This document shows positions 18,739 through 29,700 of a stretch of DNA of 64,000 bases, piece after piece; the first letter of the stretch is position 1, and each line of letters starts with the position of its first letter. Below the pieces are notes generated by a model. The model was not told the DNA's origin. It worked only from the letters and a program-made list of their open reading frames with translations, and made no database searches. Both the position numbers and the translations under genes were made by a program. Origin of the DNA: a virus. Where the stretch lies: IMG/VR virus record IMGVR_UViG_3300013126_000019, positions 1-64,000 of that record; one strand, written 5' to 3'.

Positions 18739-21700
18739 TACTTACAGGCTTTAGTTTTTTGGTTAATAATAGTATTTATTTCTGATTGAGAAGGATTGAT
18801 ATCAGATAAGCTGATAGTTCTTTTTGTACTACTTACCGGTATTACCAGAGAGCTCCCAGCATTAGGATGTATCTTATTAAAGCCATCCCATTGATTAGTA
18901 TCGAGAGCGCCATTTTTAGCTTTTGGCTTAGCACTAAAAGATCCCGCATCAAAAGCTCCTAATGTAAGATCTTCTGGTTCAACACTGAAATCTTTCATAA
19001 TAGACTCAGCTTCTTTTTTTATACCATTAATACTACCAGTAAACTCTCTTACAATAGTATTACCTTTTTGGTCTTTGAATATAAAAACAATACTTGATCC
19101 AGAAAATCTACTATACTTGCTTTTGCCATCAGCACCTTTACTAAAAGTAAAACTTTGTGCTTTGACACCTGCTTTAGTTGTTAAGCAATAAGAAGCTTTG
19201 TACAAAGATTCTTGGGAATCCCAATTAATATCTGCAAATTTCCATTGTAAAAGTTTAGTGACAGCAATGTCATCATTACTAAGCTCTGATGCAATTTTGT
19301 ACTTAAGCTTTACAGTATTTTCACCTTGAGCATTTTGCGGCATGAATTGGAATACAGGTACATAATCTGTTGGTTTAATGTCATAGGTACCTATTCTCTT
19401 TTTAAATACTTCTCTTGCTTCATTTAACTTTTCAGTAGTAGTATATCTACTAAGGTCACCACCTACATCATCCATGATATAGAAATGTGCAACACCAACT
19501 GTATTATCAAAAGTCATTTGACCCACGCGATCTCTAGTTGAGTTACTTGGTCCGGCAAGGTATTCAAATCCTACATCATTAAACCATTGATTACGGTACA
19601 TTAATAAACTATCAGTACCAGAACCTTGACCATCTTTAACAGCACCTAAACTTTGAAAATAAGTATTTTCTTGTATATATGCTAGGCGGTCTTCATTATC
19701 CTTAATTGCTTGAGCGTTTGCAACATCTTCAACAGTCTCTTCTTTAACATTTGATATATCATAAAGACCGTATTTAATAAACCCTCGCATTATTGTTTGC
19801 TTATAAGCATCAGATACGGGTAACCAGTACATAGTATTATCAATAGCATTGCCAACACTCCATGTTGGTTTTGCCATATCTTCTTCCACTGTTGAATTAA
19901 CACCCATATCAAAACCTGCAACACCTGTATAAAGACCAGAGGCCATACTCATTGCAATAAGAACATTTCTAAGTCTTTTGATAATTCTTCTTATGATACC
20001 ATCTTTCTTAGTTTTGGGTGCTTGATCTAAATTTGTTTTAGCTCTTCCAAGAGTAGTACTACTAAAATATCTAGTGACTGCATTTTTAATATCTGTAATG
20101 ATTTCAGTCACAGATTTCTTTTCTTTATCAGCTATCTCTTGAAGTTCTTCAGCTGTAGCCTCTTCTTTTACAAGTTCCTCTATAGGTGCAGCTAATTGAT
20201 TTGCTAGATTACCCACAGCATCCTTACCATCAGTATTATTAATAGATTCAGATAATACAGTCATTGGGCTTTTAGAACTGTTAGCCTCAAATTTATTATA
20301 CTCATCATCAGCCATACCAAGACCTTCTTGCAGGTCAACAAGTTTTCTAACTTTAGCATCTGTAAAGCCAGTCATATCTTTAGCAAGAATCTCAAGATAT
20401 CTATATGAATCTTCAGATAGCTTGCTCATTAATACTCTAAACTCACGGTTAGTTAAGAAGTAAGCTGCAACTTGGTGTGCAGGATTCTTATCTAATATAT
20501 AGTTGAGTTTATCTAAAGTATCTTGGTATGGGTAGCCTTCTGCAATCTTTTGTCCTAGTATAGTTTTGATAGCCTCAATTCTAACTTTAGCTTTATTATC
20601 AAAACGCTCCATTGCAATACCCTTAACTTTGCTATCAATATATTGATGTATAAGTTTATGTAGGGTAATTTCCATAGGACTAGAGTAACCAAGTAATACA
20701 GAGTCACCAAACTTAGTACCAGCGGTATCTAGGTTTCTAATAGTTTCCGGGCTAATAGCAAAACCGTTAGCAGAGAAAAATTGGGAAAATCCATAAGTGT
20801 TTAAAAGATCTGTTATAAAATCTGATAACTGATTCAAGCTGTTATCTTCTCTTTCTAGACCTGTTACTGTTATGGATGGTAAAGTATCAATAGGAGTTAT
20901 AGCAGACTTTTCTCTTCTCTTTGCTACATTCTGATATGTATTTTTTACAATAGTCCCTAGCTTACGCATAAACTTAAGTACTCTATCTAATAAAGTCTTA
21001 AGCTTTTCACGTACTTTACCTGTTGTATTTTTATGTGCTCGGCGAAGTTTCTCATATGCATTATTCATAGCCGGTACCATTCTACCATAGCTTGTTTGCA
21101 TAGATTCTCTAAGCTTAGTAGAGGCTTCTCTAATATCATTAAGAGTTTGCTTAGCTCTTTCTGTTAGAGGTGCGACCTTACCTTCAGTAGCTTTACGCTC
21201 AATTTCATTAAGCTCATTCTCTACTTCTGTTGTAGCATTATCAACCCCAGACATACCCTCATTAACATCATCTCTAGTTTCAGGATTTTTATTGATGTCG
21301 TCATTTACTTCTTGCTCCTCAGTCTTTTCTGGTTCTGTTTGAGTAGTTGTAGTCGTTGTAGTTGTTGACCCCGCTTTTTTCTTAAGTACTGGAAGTTGTA
21401 TGTTAACTGTATTATTTGCCTGATTCCACATCACACGTGCAGTAGGCATAAGAGCTAATACCTTTTCTTTTATCTTATCAAATTCTTCTCTAGTTGCAAC
21501 ATTTATTTCAGTATACAAAGCTTCTTTCTCTTCTTGAGTCTTTGCATTTTGAAGACCTTCTTTTGAAGCCTGATTTAAAGTAATACTATTTGTAACAGGA
21601 TTGTCACTTGCATCTGTAAGAATTTCATAACCTCTATCAAGTTGTTGTGAGTAAACGCGAAGACCCTCTAAAGATATATTAGTTGTTTCAGTATACTCAT

Positions 21701-24700
21701 GATCAGCAGGAAGTCTAGACTGAACTTCAGACAGCATAGTTTTAAATGCCTCTTTATTAGCGGACTCATTAGACATTTTAGAAGTCCATCTGTTTGTTGG
21801 CTTTCCGTTTTCATATATCCGCACATACCCTACATAATCATTATTACTTGTTCCTGACATAAGTACATCAACAAGACCTGATGCATCACCAGTATACTCA
21901 GCTATACCTATACCATTTACTTCTGAGTAGTTAGAAATAGTAGAACCTGCAATACCACCTCCAATAGCTTGTGCAAACTCTGTTGTCTCAGGGAATAAAT
22001 CTGTGTTTCTAGTAGCTTGTGTGTCTATAGAAGTACTATCTTGAGTTTCTACAGGCTTGTTATACTTTGCTTCAATCTCATCAATCCTATCTTGTACAGG
22101 TTGTAAAGCATCTCTTAATGGTTGTAGGTTAGGTGTTGTATCATTTAAGATAGCTGTGATCCAAAAAGGTTTTGGTGATCCGCCTTTAGCAACGTCCTCT
22201 GCTGTAACATTTTGAAATAACACAGCTGTAAGTTTACCACTTGGATCCCTTGCCACATTAAGCTTACCACCATATGTTAAGTTAAAAGTTTTATTAGCAC
22301 CAAATGGATAATCTTCTTTAGGACCAAATATTTCTGGCATTGTTAGCTTTTCAGCCTCAGCAATGATTATTGCATCCTGCATTTCAGTTTGAACAATACT
22401 TTCTTTTTGAAGGGTTATAGCTGTATTGACAATATCACCATAAACTTGCATAATCTCATGCTGTCTAGGTGTAAGATCTTGACCGTTTTCCTTTCTAGTT
22501 TTAATATCTGTGAGGATATCATCTGAAACATTATTAGTTTCTCTAAATGTTCTTAGGTCATCATCTGAAATAACCTCTACACCAGCTTGTACATTTGTAC
22601 CATTTGCTGCAGTAGAACCAGGTTGTTGAGATTGAGCGTTAGGATTTACTCTTCCTGTTTGACTATTTATATTATTTATAAGGATATTAGCAACGGGATC
22701 TGTTGTAACAAACTTTTTAAAGTCATCTTCAGTTGGAGCAAATGATGGATCTTGCGCTGTCTTTTGTTTAACAATGTCATCATAATACATTTTTAAAGCT
22801 TGGGCATATTCGGGGATACCGACTATTTCCTCAAAAGGCATGTCTTGTGTAACCGGTACGCCTGTAGGAGTAGGGTTAGTTGAAGAACCTCCAGTAGCTG
22901 GAGTACTTCCAGCCATATTTGCATTAGGATCAATATTAAATGCTGTAAGGTCTACAGCTTCATCAAGTAATGTTTGTTTTGTGCTAGGAGCTAATTTAAA
23001 AATCTTGGTAAAAAAATCACTTAAAGCTTTTTTAAATTCTTGCCATAAAGACTTTGGTGCCGCTCTTTCACCAGTATACTCAATTGTTCTAAGAGTCATC
23101 TGAAAATTCAGATTAGTCAAAGCTTCACTAATGAAGTTTTCCACTGAGTCTAAACCCAAAGGCATTTGAGAAAAGTTATTATCTTTATCTAATATGTTTT
23201 GCTTAGCTATGTTTAATAGGTTTTGAGCTTTTGCTTTAAAAGTATCATTCTTTTCAAACTCTGTACTAACAATACCTTTTAAGATACCACTAAGTATAAT
23301 AGGCTCAGCTTTGAGAATACCACCAGAGTAGTCTATAGATACGTATCTTAAATCTATCAATACACCTGTTGCTTCAGAATAGCTAACAGGCTGTGAAAGG
23401 TTTCTAACAAAGGTTACTCTTGCAGCACTACTTACTAAACTTTTAAGTCTTTTAGCAAGCAGCTTTTCAGCAGGCGTAGCCTGTGGACTTCTTGACAAAG
23501 CTTCTAATACATCTTCTGTAGATGAATAAGATTCAGTAGTATCCTCAGAAGCACCGTATTGCTTAGATAATGTAGACATGTTTCTGATATCATCTTTTGA
23601 CCGTTTGACTCTTGTCATAGTATCAAAAGGTTGAAACTCTGGAATTAGTTTACCACTTAGAGTTTTACCAGTTGTCCTTTCAAATTTATCTATTTCAGCT
23701 AATAGATCTTTATACTTAGGGCTTGTGTGATCAAGCTCTTCCATAGTAGTAGAATCAATAAAAGCTTCTGGTAATACCGAATCATCTTCAAAAGCCTGAG
23801 CATACTTAGGGTCATAGAAAATCCCCTTATGCATTAAATTATTTAAAAATGCATTTAAATCTTTTTTATGCTGTAGTTCATCAAATATCTTGGTGTTATT
23901 TTCCTTGTGCATTTTATGCACATTCTCTAAGGCTTGTTTAATCCTACCATGATGTGCTTCAAATCCTGCAGGATCATAAAGCATATTTAATGAATCAATG
24001 CTATTAGAAAAATCTGCACCATGATCTATCATCTCTCTTAGTGAATCAAACACATCATCAATATTTTCTGATAATGGTGTTTCACTAACTTCAGAAGCCA
24101 TACTTTTTATAACATCAAAGAAAGCATCTCTTAGATCTGTAGCATGACTTTCAATTTTATCTGTAACAGGGTCTATAGTTTGATCTGTTTCCCCATCTTT
24201 TTTCTTTTGGTACCTATTTCTTACATAATCAGCAGGAGCGTTTTTCTTAGCATCCTCATACAATTCATAAGCTGATAAGTATTTATTTAACAGCTCTAGT
24301 CTATTATCAATCTGTGCAAGTCTAGCTGCAGCCTTATCCGAAGTAGTAGCAGTTTGTTCATAAGCAATACGCTCTTTATTAAGCATATCAATCTCAGTCT
24401 TGATTCCATTATTAGTTAAAATGCTAGTGAACTGGGTACCTGAAATATTAGAAATAGGTTTTATCTTACCAGCTTTATCAAGTAAATCTGCAATATACTG
24501 TTGAGCAAGTACTGTATTTGTTTTTAAGAAAGCTAAATCAAATTTAACTTCCTCTACTGCTAAATACTTATATGCTTCCTCATTATATTTTTCCGGCTCT
24601 TTGGTTCTATCAAAGTTAAATGGATTGTAACGGTTTTCTATTTTCTCAGCTTCTTTAAAGCTTTTCTCCATTACATCTACCTTACTAAGAATATTTTCAA

Positions 24701-26783
24701 CTCTATCTCTTAGTGGTTTGTTATTAGCGTCACCCTCAAGTTTGTATCCAGCAAACGCTGCTTGAAGATCTTCATCAGACATTTTGAGATACTCTTTAAA
24801 GGTATCTCTTAGTAAGTCTACCTGACCAGCTTTAAATAAGGTTTGTATACGTTTTAGTAATTGGGCGTCTTGACTAACCTTAGCTTGTTTATTGTCTCCA
24901 GCATTTTGAGAAGCAAACACATGCTCATAAAAATTAACTTGGTGAGCCAAGTCATTTTCCATAGCATTAAAGTATGACATTGGATCGGTGTCTAGATCAG
25001 TAACTATATCAGTCATCTGTTTTCTAAACTCTGCTCTTTTTTCTTTTGCAGTACTATAATCTTTACTAATACCGGTTTTATCTGCAATAATCATTGGAGC
25101 TTTATACATTGACCAGTTAAGTGCCTTACTGTATGTACCTAATCCTCCACCAATAGCAAATCCGCTTAAGAATGTTTGTAAACCTTGAGTTGTAAATTGT
25201 TCTTGAATACCCTTAGACATAGAAGCTCTTAGACCCTTGGCCTGAGCAATATCAGGTGTGTTATATAGTGTTGTGTAATAATCTGTGTAGGCAATATTTA
25301 GCATCTCCTGAGCATTTTCTTGGAGACCCTCCATACTACTACCTAAAGCAAAATTTGAAAATCTGCTAGGCGCTGTTTGTAGATAGTGTTTATAAAAAAG
25401 CTTACCCTCTTTAGAAAACGGTAATACAGCTCTTCTTAAATTTTTACCAACACCATTCTCAAGAAAAACTCTCTTACCATTATCCATAACATACTTACCA
25501 CCAAGAGATTCACTTAGCTGTAAAAGTCTTGATGACTTAGGCAGCATTCTTCCTAACAAACTGTCAAATACAAATTTGTTAGTCATATAGATTACCATTG
25601 AATTCCAAGCTGTAGTTTCACCACCACCCTTTAATGCTAATTCATAGGCACGTTGAGCATCTTCTTGAGAAAGATTTGGATTTGCTTTTAAAATACCATC
25701 ATATATGTCATTCTGTGCAGTACCTCCTTCAACCCGCGCTTCCGATAAAGCCATGTTTATTTCAGAAGCATCTCTGAAAAAATCACCAAAGTAAGCTTTA
25801 TTTTTAGACAACTCCTCCATAGTTCTACCAGCTCTGACACCTTTATAGGTATCATATACATTACTTGTTGTTCTATAGAAAGGATTTATTAATGCGTTGG
25901 CTGTTTTTCCTGCACCAACTCCTGCAAACTTTGCAGCTTGCCAAAAGTCTTTAGCTCTATCTACAGTTTTTATTGTATTTAATAGTTCAGCACCAACTCT
26001 GATACTTCTACCTAAAGCACCTACATTACGTACAGTTCTTAAAAAGCTAACACCACCCGCTGATCCTTCTGATAAAGCTGTAATACCTACAAGAGCTGCT
26101 TCTTCTAAAGCAAATTCAGTAACAGCTCCCATGGAATATTGTAAAGAAGACATGGTATTAGCAGCACCACCCCAAAAACCACCTCTGTTAGTTTGATACA
26201 ACTCCATTGTATCTGTCATTAATCTTGCCGCAGCGGGATCTGTGGGTTTATTCCATTCAAACCAGTTAGTTGCTTGATCAACCATACCTGCTTTAAATAG
26301 TCTATTGGGGGCAACGGCTGTTTTAAAGTCTTCCCAGCCACTTGCATATCCTAAGTATCTATCTGTATTGTCTAAGTATGGTGAAAATCCAAGTCTATCA
26401 AATGCGGAATGATTATAAGCTTTTGCAAAATTTAAACCATTATTAGCAGCTCCGTATATACTTATTGCACCTGCTGATTTAGGATCATAAGAAAAGTTTC
26501 CATTATTTAAATAATCAGCTATGGATGATCCTGTAACATTATTATTTGGTCCGGTTAAACCGTTACCTCCAATATTCCTATAAGCCTGTGAAAGAGGTGT
26601 TGGAGTAAATTTACTAGTGTATAAATCAGGTAAGTTATTTGAGCTAAATGCTGGCACGTTAGCATCCGGTAATTGTGTACCTGAATTACTTTGAAAAACT
26701 GGCGGTGTCGCAAGTGATTGTGATAAATCCTCAGAAGTAAACAAAGGATTAGTAGCTTGAGTAGTTTCAGTATTTTCTTCCAT
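18738..26783 (-). CDS. Giant virion cargo protein with degenerate zincin-like site and hydrophobic segment (2681 aa)
   Basis: Second largest gene, flanked by TAATG overlaps on both sides. The N-terminal 110 residues are Asn/Pro/Ser-rich and probably disordered. About 195-330 is rich in Ala and Gly with hydrophobic helices. Much of 640-1150 and 1600-2000 is charged and helical, interrupted by an eight-Thr run near residue 1810. H2042-K-L-I-H2046 sits where polyvalent-type metallopeptidases have HExxH, but Lys replaces the catalytic Glu. About 2260-2285 (RNVLIAMSMASGLYTGVAGF) could cross or enter a membrane. The last 380 residues look like a compact domain I do not recognise. Size and place suit an internal virion protein ejected with DNA that helps cross the envelope; this is inference. 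Confidence 0.7.
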   Translation of the reverse strand: MEENTETTQATNPLFTSEDLSQSLATPPVFQSNSGTQLPDANVPAFSSNNLPDLYTSKFTPTPLSQAYRNIGGNGLTGPNNNVTGSSIADYLNNGNFSYDPKSAGAISIYGAANNGLNFAKAYNHSAFDRLGFSPYLDNTDRYLGYASGWEDFKTAVAPNRLFKAGMVDQATNWFEWNKPTDPAAARLMTDTMELYQTNRGGFWGGAANTMSSLQYSMGAVTEFALEEAALVGITALSEGSAGGVSFLRTVRNVGALGRSIRVGAELLNTIKTVDRAKDFWQAAKFAGVGAGKTANALINPFYRTTSNVYDTYKGVRAGRTMEELSKNKAYFGDFFRDASEINMALSEARVEGGTAQNDIYDGILKANPNLSQEDAQRAYELALKGGGETTAWNSMVIYMTNKFVFDSLLGRMLPKSSRLLQLSESLGGKYVMDNGKRVFLENGVGKNLRRAVLPFSKEGKLFYKHYLQTAPSRFSNFALGSSMEGLQENAQEMLNIAYTDYYTTLYNTPDIAQAKGLRASMSKGIQEQFTTQGLQTFLSGFAIGGGLGTYSKALNWSMYKAPMIIADKTGISKDYSTAKEKRAEFRKQMTDIVTDLDTDPMSYFNAMENDLAHQVNFYEHVFASQNAGDNKQAKVSQDAQLLKRIQTLFKAGQVDLLRDTFKEYLKMSDEDLQAAFAGYKLEGDANNKPLRDRVENILSKVDVMEKSFKEAEKIENRYNPFNFDRTKEPEKYNEEAYKYLAVEEVKFDLAFLKTNTVLAQQYIADLLDKAGKIKPISNISGTQFTSILTNNGIKTEIDMLNKERIAYEQTATTSDKAAARLAQIDNRLELLNKYLSAYELYEDAKKNAPADYVRNRYQKKKDGETDQTIDPVTDKIESHATDLRDAFFDVIKSMASEVSETPLSENIDDVFDSLREMIDHGADFSNSIDSLNMLYDPAGFEAHHGRIKQALENVHKMHKENNTKIFDELQHKKDLNAFLNNLMHKGIFYDPKYAQAFEDDSVLPEAFIDSTTMEELDHTSPKYKDLLAEIDKFERTTGKTLSGKLIPEFQPFDTMTRVKRSKDDIRNMSTLSKQYGASEDTTESYSSTEDVLEALSRSPQATPAEKLLAKRLKSLVSSAARVTFVRNLSQPVSYSEATGVLIDLRYVSIDYSGGILKAEPIILSGILKGIVSTEFEKNDTFKAKAQNLLNIAKQNILDKDNNFSQMPLGLDSVENFISEALTNLNFQMTLRTIEYTGERAAPKSLWQEFKKALSDFFTKIFKLAPSTKQTLLDEAVDLTAFNIDPNANMAGSTPATGGSSTNPTPTGVPVTQDMPFEEIVGIPEYAQALKMYYDDIVKQKTAQDPSFAPTEDDFKKFVTTDPVANILINNINSQTGRVNPNAQSQQPGSTAANGTNVQAGVEVISDDDLRTFRETNNVSDDILTDIKTRKENGQDLTPRQHEIMQVYGDIVNTAITLQKESIVQTEMQDAIIIAEAEKLTMPEIFGPKEDYPFGANKTFNLTYGGKLNVARDPSGKLTAVLFQNVTAEDVAKGGSPKPFWITAILNDTTPNLQPLRDALQPVQDRIDEIEAKYNKPVETQDSTSIDTQATRNTDLFPETTEFAQAIGGGIAGSTISNYSEVNGIGIAEYTGDASGLVDVLMSGTSNNDYVGYVRIYENGKPTNRWTSKMSNESANKEAFKTMLSEVQSRLPADHEYTETTNISLEGLRVYSQQLDRGYEILTDASDNPVTNSITLNQASKEGLQNAKTQEEKEALYTEINVATREEFDKIKEKVLALMPTARVMWNQANNTVNIQLPVLKKKAGSTTTTTTTTQTEPEKTEEQEVNDDINKNPETRDDVNEGMSGVDNATTEVENELNEIERKATEGKVAPLTERAKQTLNDIREASTKLRESMQTSYGRMVPAMNNAYEKLRRAHKNTTGKVREKLKTLLDRVLKFMRKLGTIVKNTYQNVAKRREKSAITPIDTLPSITVTGLEREDNSLNQLSDFITDLLNTYGFSQFFSANGFAISPETIRNLDTAGTKFGDSVLLGYSSPMEITLHKLIHQYIDSKVKGIAMERFDNKAKVRIEAIKTILGQKIAEGYPYQDTLDKLNYILDKNPAHQVAAYFLTNREFRVLMSKLSEDSYRYLEILAKDMTGFTDAKVRKLVDLQEGLGMADDEYNKFEANSSKSPMTVLSESINNTDGKDAVGNLANQLAAPIEELVKEEATAEELQEIADKEKKSVTEIITDIKNAVTRYFSSTTLGRAKTNLDQAPKTKKDGIIRRIIKRLRNVLIAMSMASGLYTGVAGFDMGVNSTVEEDMAKPTWSVGNAIDNTMYWLPVSDAYKQTIMRGFIKYGLYDISNVKEETVEDVANAQAIKDNEDRLAYIQENTYFQSLGAVKDGQGSGTDSLLMYRNQWFNDVGFEYLAGPSNSTRDRVGQMTFDNTVGVAHFYIMDDVGGDLSRYTTTEKLNEAREVFKKRIGTYDIKPTDYVPVFQFMPQNAQGENTVKLKYKIASELSNDDIAVTKLLQWKFADINWDSQESLYKASYCLTTKAGVKAQSFTFSKGADGKSKYSRFSGSSIVFIFKDQKGNTIVREFTGSINGIKKEAESIMKDFSVEPEDLTLGAFDAGSFSAKPKAKNGALDTNQWDGFNKIHPNAGSSLVIPVSSTKRTISLSDINPSQSEINTIINQKTKACK

Positions 26784-29700
26784 TATTTACTTTTCTTATA
26801 ATATTGATTCCATGTGCGGAAATCATTAATTAGTTGTTGGTTCCTAACTTCTAATAACTGTTCAGTTGTTTTTTTCCAAATTCCAAGATTGTCATTTTCT
26901 CCTAATACTGTATTTATAATTCCATTAGGATCTTGTATAACACTTCCTGTGTTAGGATCAATCATGTTTATCTGACCTGCTGCAATATACGATTGTGTAG
27001 GTTGATCAAATCTTATAGTTGCATTACCTGAAAATCTTTGACGACCAACATCATTATAGTTAATATTAATAGGTCCTACATTTCTAACGTAATCTTTATA
27101 AACGTCACCTTTTTTAAGCTGTGTCATAAACTCGTTATTAAAACTTCCAGAAGGTACCATTAAGGTATATTCTCTTGCATCAGATAAACTAGATGAAGAT
27201 ACTTCTGAAGCTTGTTCTTCTTGAGTTAATTCTTTAGACGCACTTTCTTTAAGACCTTTAATATATCCACCATCAACTCTAAAAGTAAGTGCATCAAAAC
27301 CTGAGCCTGCAACATTAAATCTTACATCCATTAAAGCACGAGGTCTTGTAGCTTGATTACTTTTCCAAGAACCGGCGTTACTCATATCTGTGCGTAATTG
27401 CTGTAATACTTGATAGGCTTCATCATTAAAGTCTTTTCCTAACACATCATTAATATCAAAATCATCACCACCACTAAGCTTACCAGAAAATAATGTAAAT
27501 GACCCATCATTTTTTTTATGAGTTTGCATATAGTTTTCTAAATCTGTAAAGACTTGTCTATAATCAGAGTTCCCTGGATTTTTAGCATAAGCACCATCAA
27601 TATCTGACCTATATACTTTTCCCACCAAGCCTCCTCCTGCATTACTGCCGTATAAAGTACTCGTAAGAGTTTTTAATTTTTCTATATTATTAGGATCTTC
27701 TCCTCTTGCCAATGCTGCAGCTTGATCAACAGCACCACCAATTGTGTTCCATGTTTTATTATATGTCTTTGATATTACGTCAAATCTATTATTAAGAGTT
27801 TCTTCAAGATTTTTTGTTTTATAACCTCTTTCCGCATCATTTGCACTAACACGCTCACCATTCCATTTATATAATATAGGTGCTCCACCACTAGTAGTCA
27901 TACTACCAAAAGGTCCATTATCTGACATAGATGAATAGCTTGCCATACCCGGTCCTTGAAAGTAAGCTTTCATTTTTTTAGTATAGTACTCTTTTCCATA
28001 CTCTTGAGCATCATCCCATAAATCACCACTTTCTTTTTTAGGATTCTCTTTTTTTAATGTGTTGTATCTTTCATTAATAGCTTGGTTAGTTTCAACTAAA
28101 ATATTTTTTTCTATTGTAGGATCAACATCAGAATACTTTACATGAAATTGGTCACCTCTTTTTTCAACATCAATTCTTGCAGGTAATACTGATGTAATAG
28201 GACCTACCGCTTGTAATGTTCTTTTTGATACAAGCTCATTGTTATACGCCTGGTTTTCACGGGCTACTCTTAATAAAGCTAAATTCAGTTCTGATTGATC
28301 TAAACTTGAATATATCTGATTCATATTAAGTTTAGACTTTAATATTGAAAGTACTGCAGAATCACCAAGTGCAGATTTTAAATTAGCCACATTCTTTTCC
28401 AAAAAAGATGGTTGATAATCACCTTTATCATTTTTAGATGGGTCAGAAAAAGATACTCCAGAAAGATCAACTTGATTTTTATATAAATTAAACCAATTAG
28501 CGTATTCTTGATTGCTTGCTTTAAGTGCGGCTTGTCCCTGTCCAGGTTTTAAATAAGCACTAAATGCTTTAAGAATTGCTTCTCTTGCAACAAGAGCTTC
28601 ATCTGGATTAGATCCTACAGCAGTTTCATAAAGTTTATCAAGTGTTGTAGCAAAACTTTGTAATATAGGTGCAGTAATATTTTCGTATGCAGCTACCTCA
28701 CCTTCTACAATACTTTTAATAGAATTTCCTGTTAACTGTTCACCATCTGTACCAGAACCTCCTGGTGTAACAGTAAGCTCATCACCTAATAACCAACCAT
28801 CTTGAGAATATGGATTCCTTTGATCAATACCGTTATTACCTTTTCCACTGCCACTGCCGCTACCTTTTCCCTGACTGTCACCATAGTAATCTTTAAGGTA
28901 CATCTCATATTCCATTTCAGAAACATTAAGCTGAGATTGTAATTGCATTTTAGCCTGATCAATTTGAGCTTGAAGCAACATGTTAGATCTGTCTAATGCA
29001 TTGTCAAATGCAGCCTTAGCATATGGATCAGCATCAATTTTTATTTCTTTATTTAACTCAGCATAGTTCATAGCTGTGTTATAAAGCTTTTCAGATAATA
29101 AATCACGTGCTACAGCTACATCTGCACGATTTCTTAATGAACCAAAATCACTAGCTTTTAAAACTTCAGGATTAGTTATTTGTAATGTTTCATTATGAAA
29201 CTGTGCTGCACCTTCTTCTACTTGTGCTTGCTCTTCATTATTTCCTAAAATATTATTAAGAGTTTTATCAGGATCATAAATGTCACCATTAGCAATTGCA
29301 TTACTAATAACTTTAGTTTTAGCTTTTGCTACTTTAGCATTTGTTGTGGCTTGCTCTTGAAATCTTTGAGCTTGAACATTAACCTGATTTAAAATGTTGT
29401 TAAGGTACTGGGTTTCAGCATTTTGCTCTCCACCCATTGCTTGAGCATTTTGAGAAACAAAATCCTTTCTTTTTAAATAAGCTTCTGTTTGAGCTACTTT
29501 AATAACTCTAGGATCATTACCATACATATTAAGAAGGTAATTATAAAGAGGAGCCATTGTCATAGGTCCTCCCTTACCTTGAATAATATACTTACCATCG
29601 GGCGTCCATGTAGGATTAATTCCCATTGGAAAGTCCATTTTATCCAACTGATCAGAAGCAAGCTTTGTAATATTTAGATAGGGTGTGTACTCAGGCTTAG

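Noticed and set aside
21340-21365. Run of Thr codons in the 2681-residue gene as a slipped repeat or frameshift
   Set aside because: The frame continues correctly on both sides. It is a low-complexity linker rather than damage.
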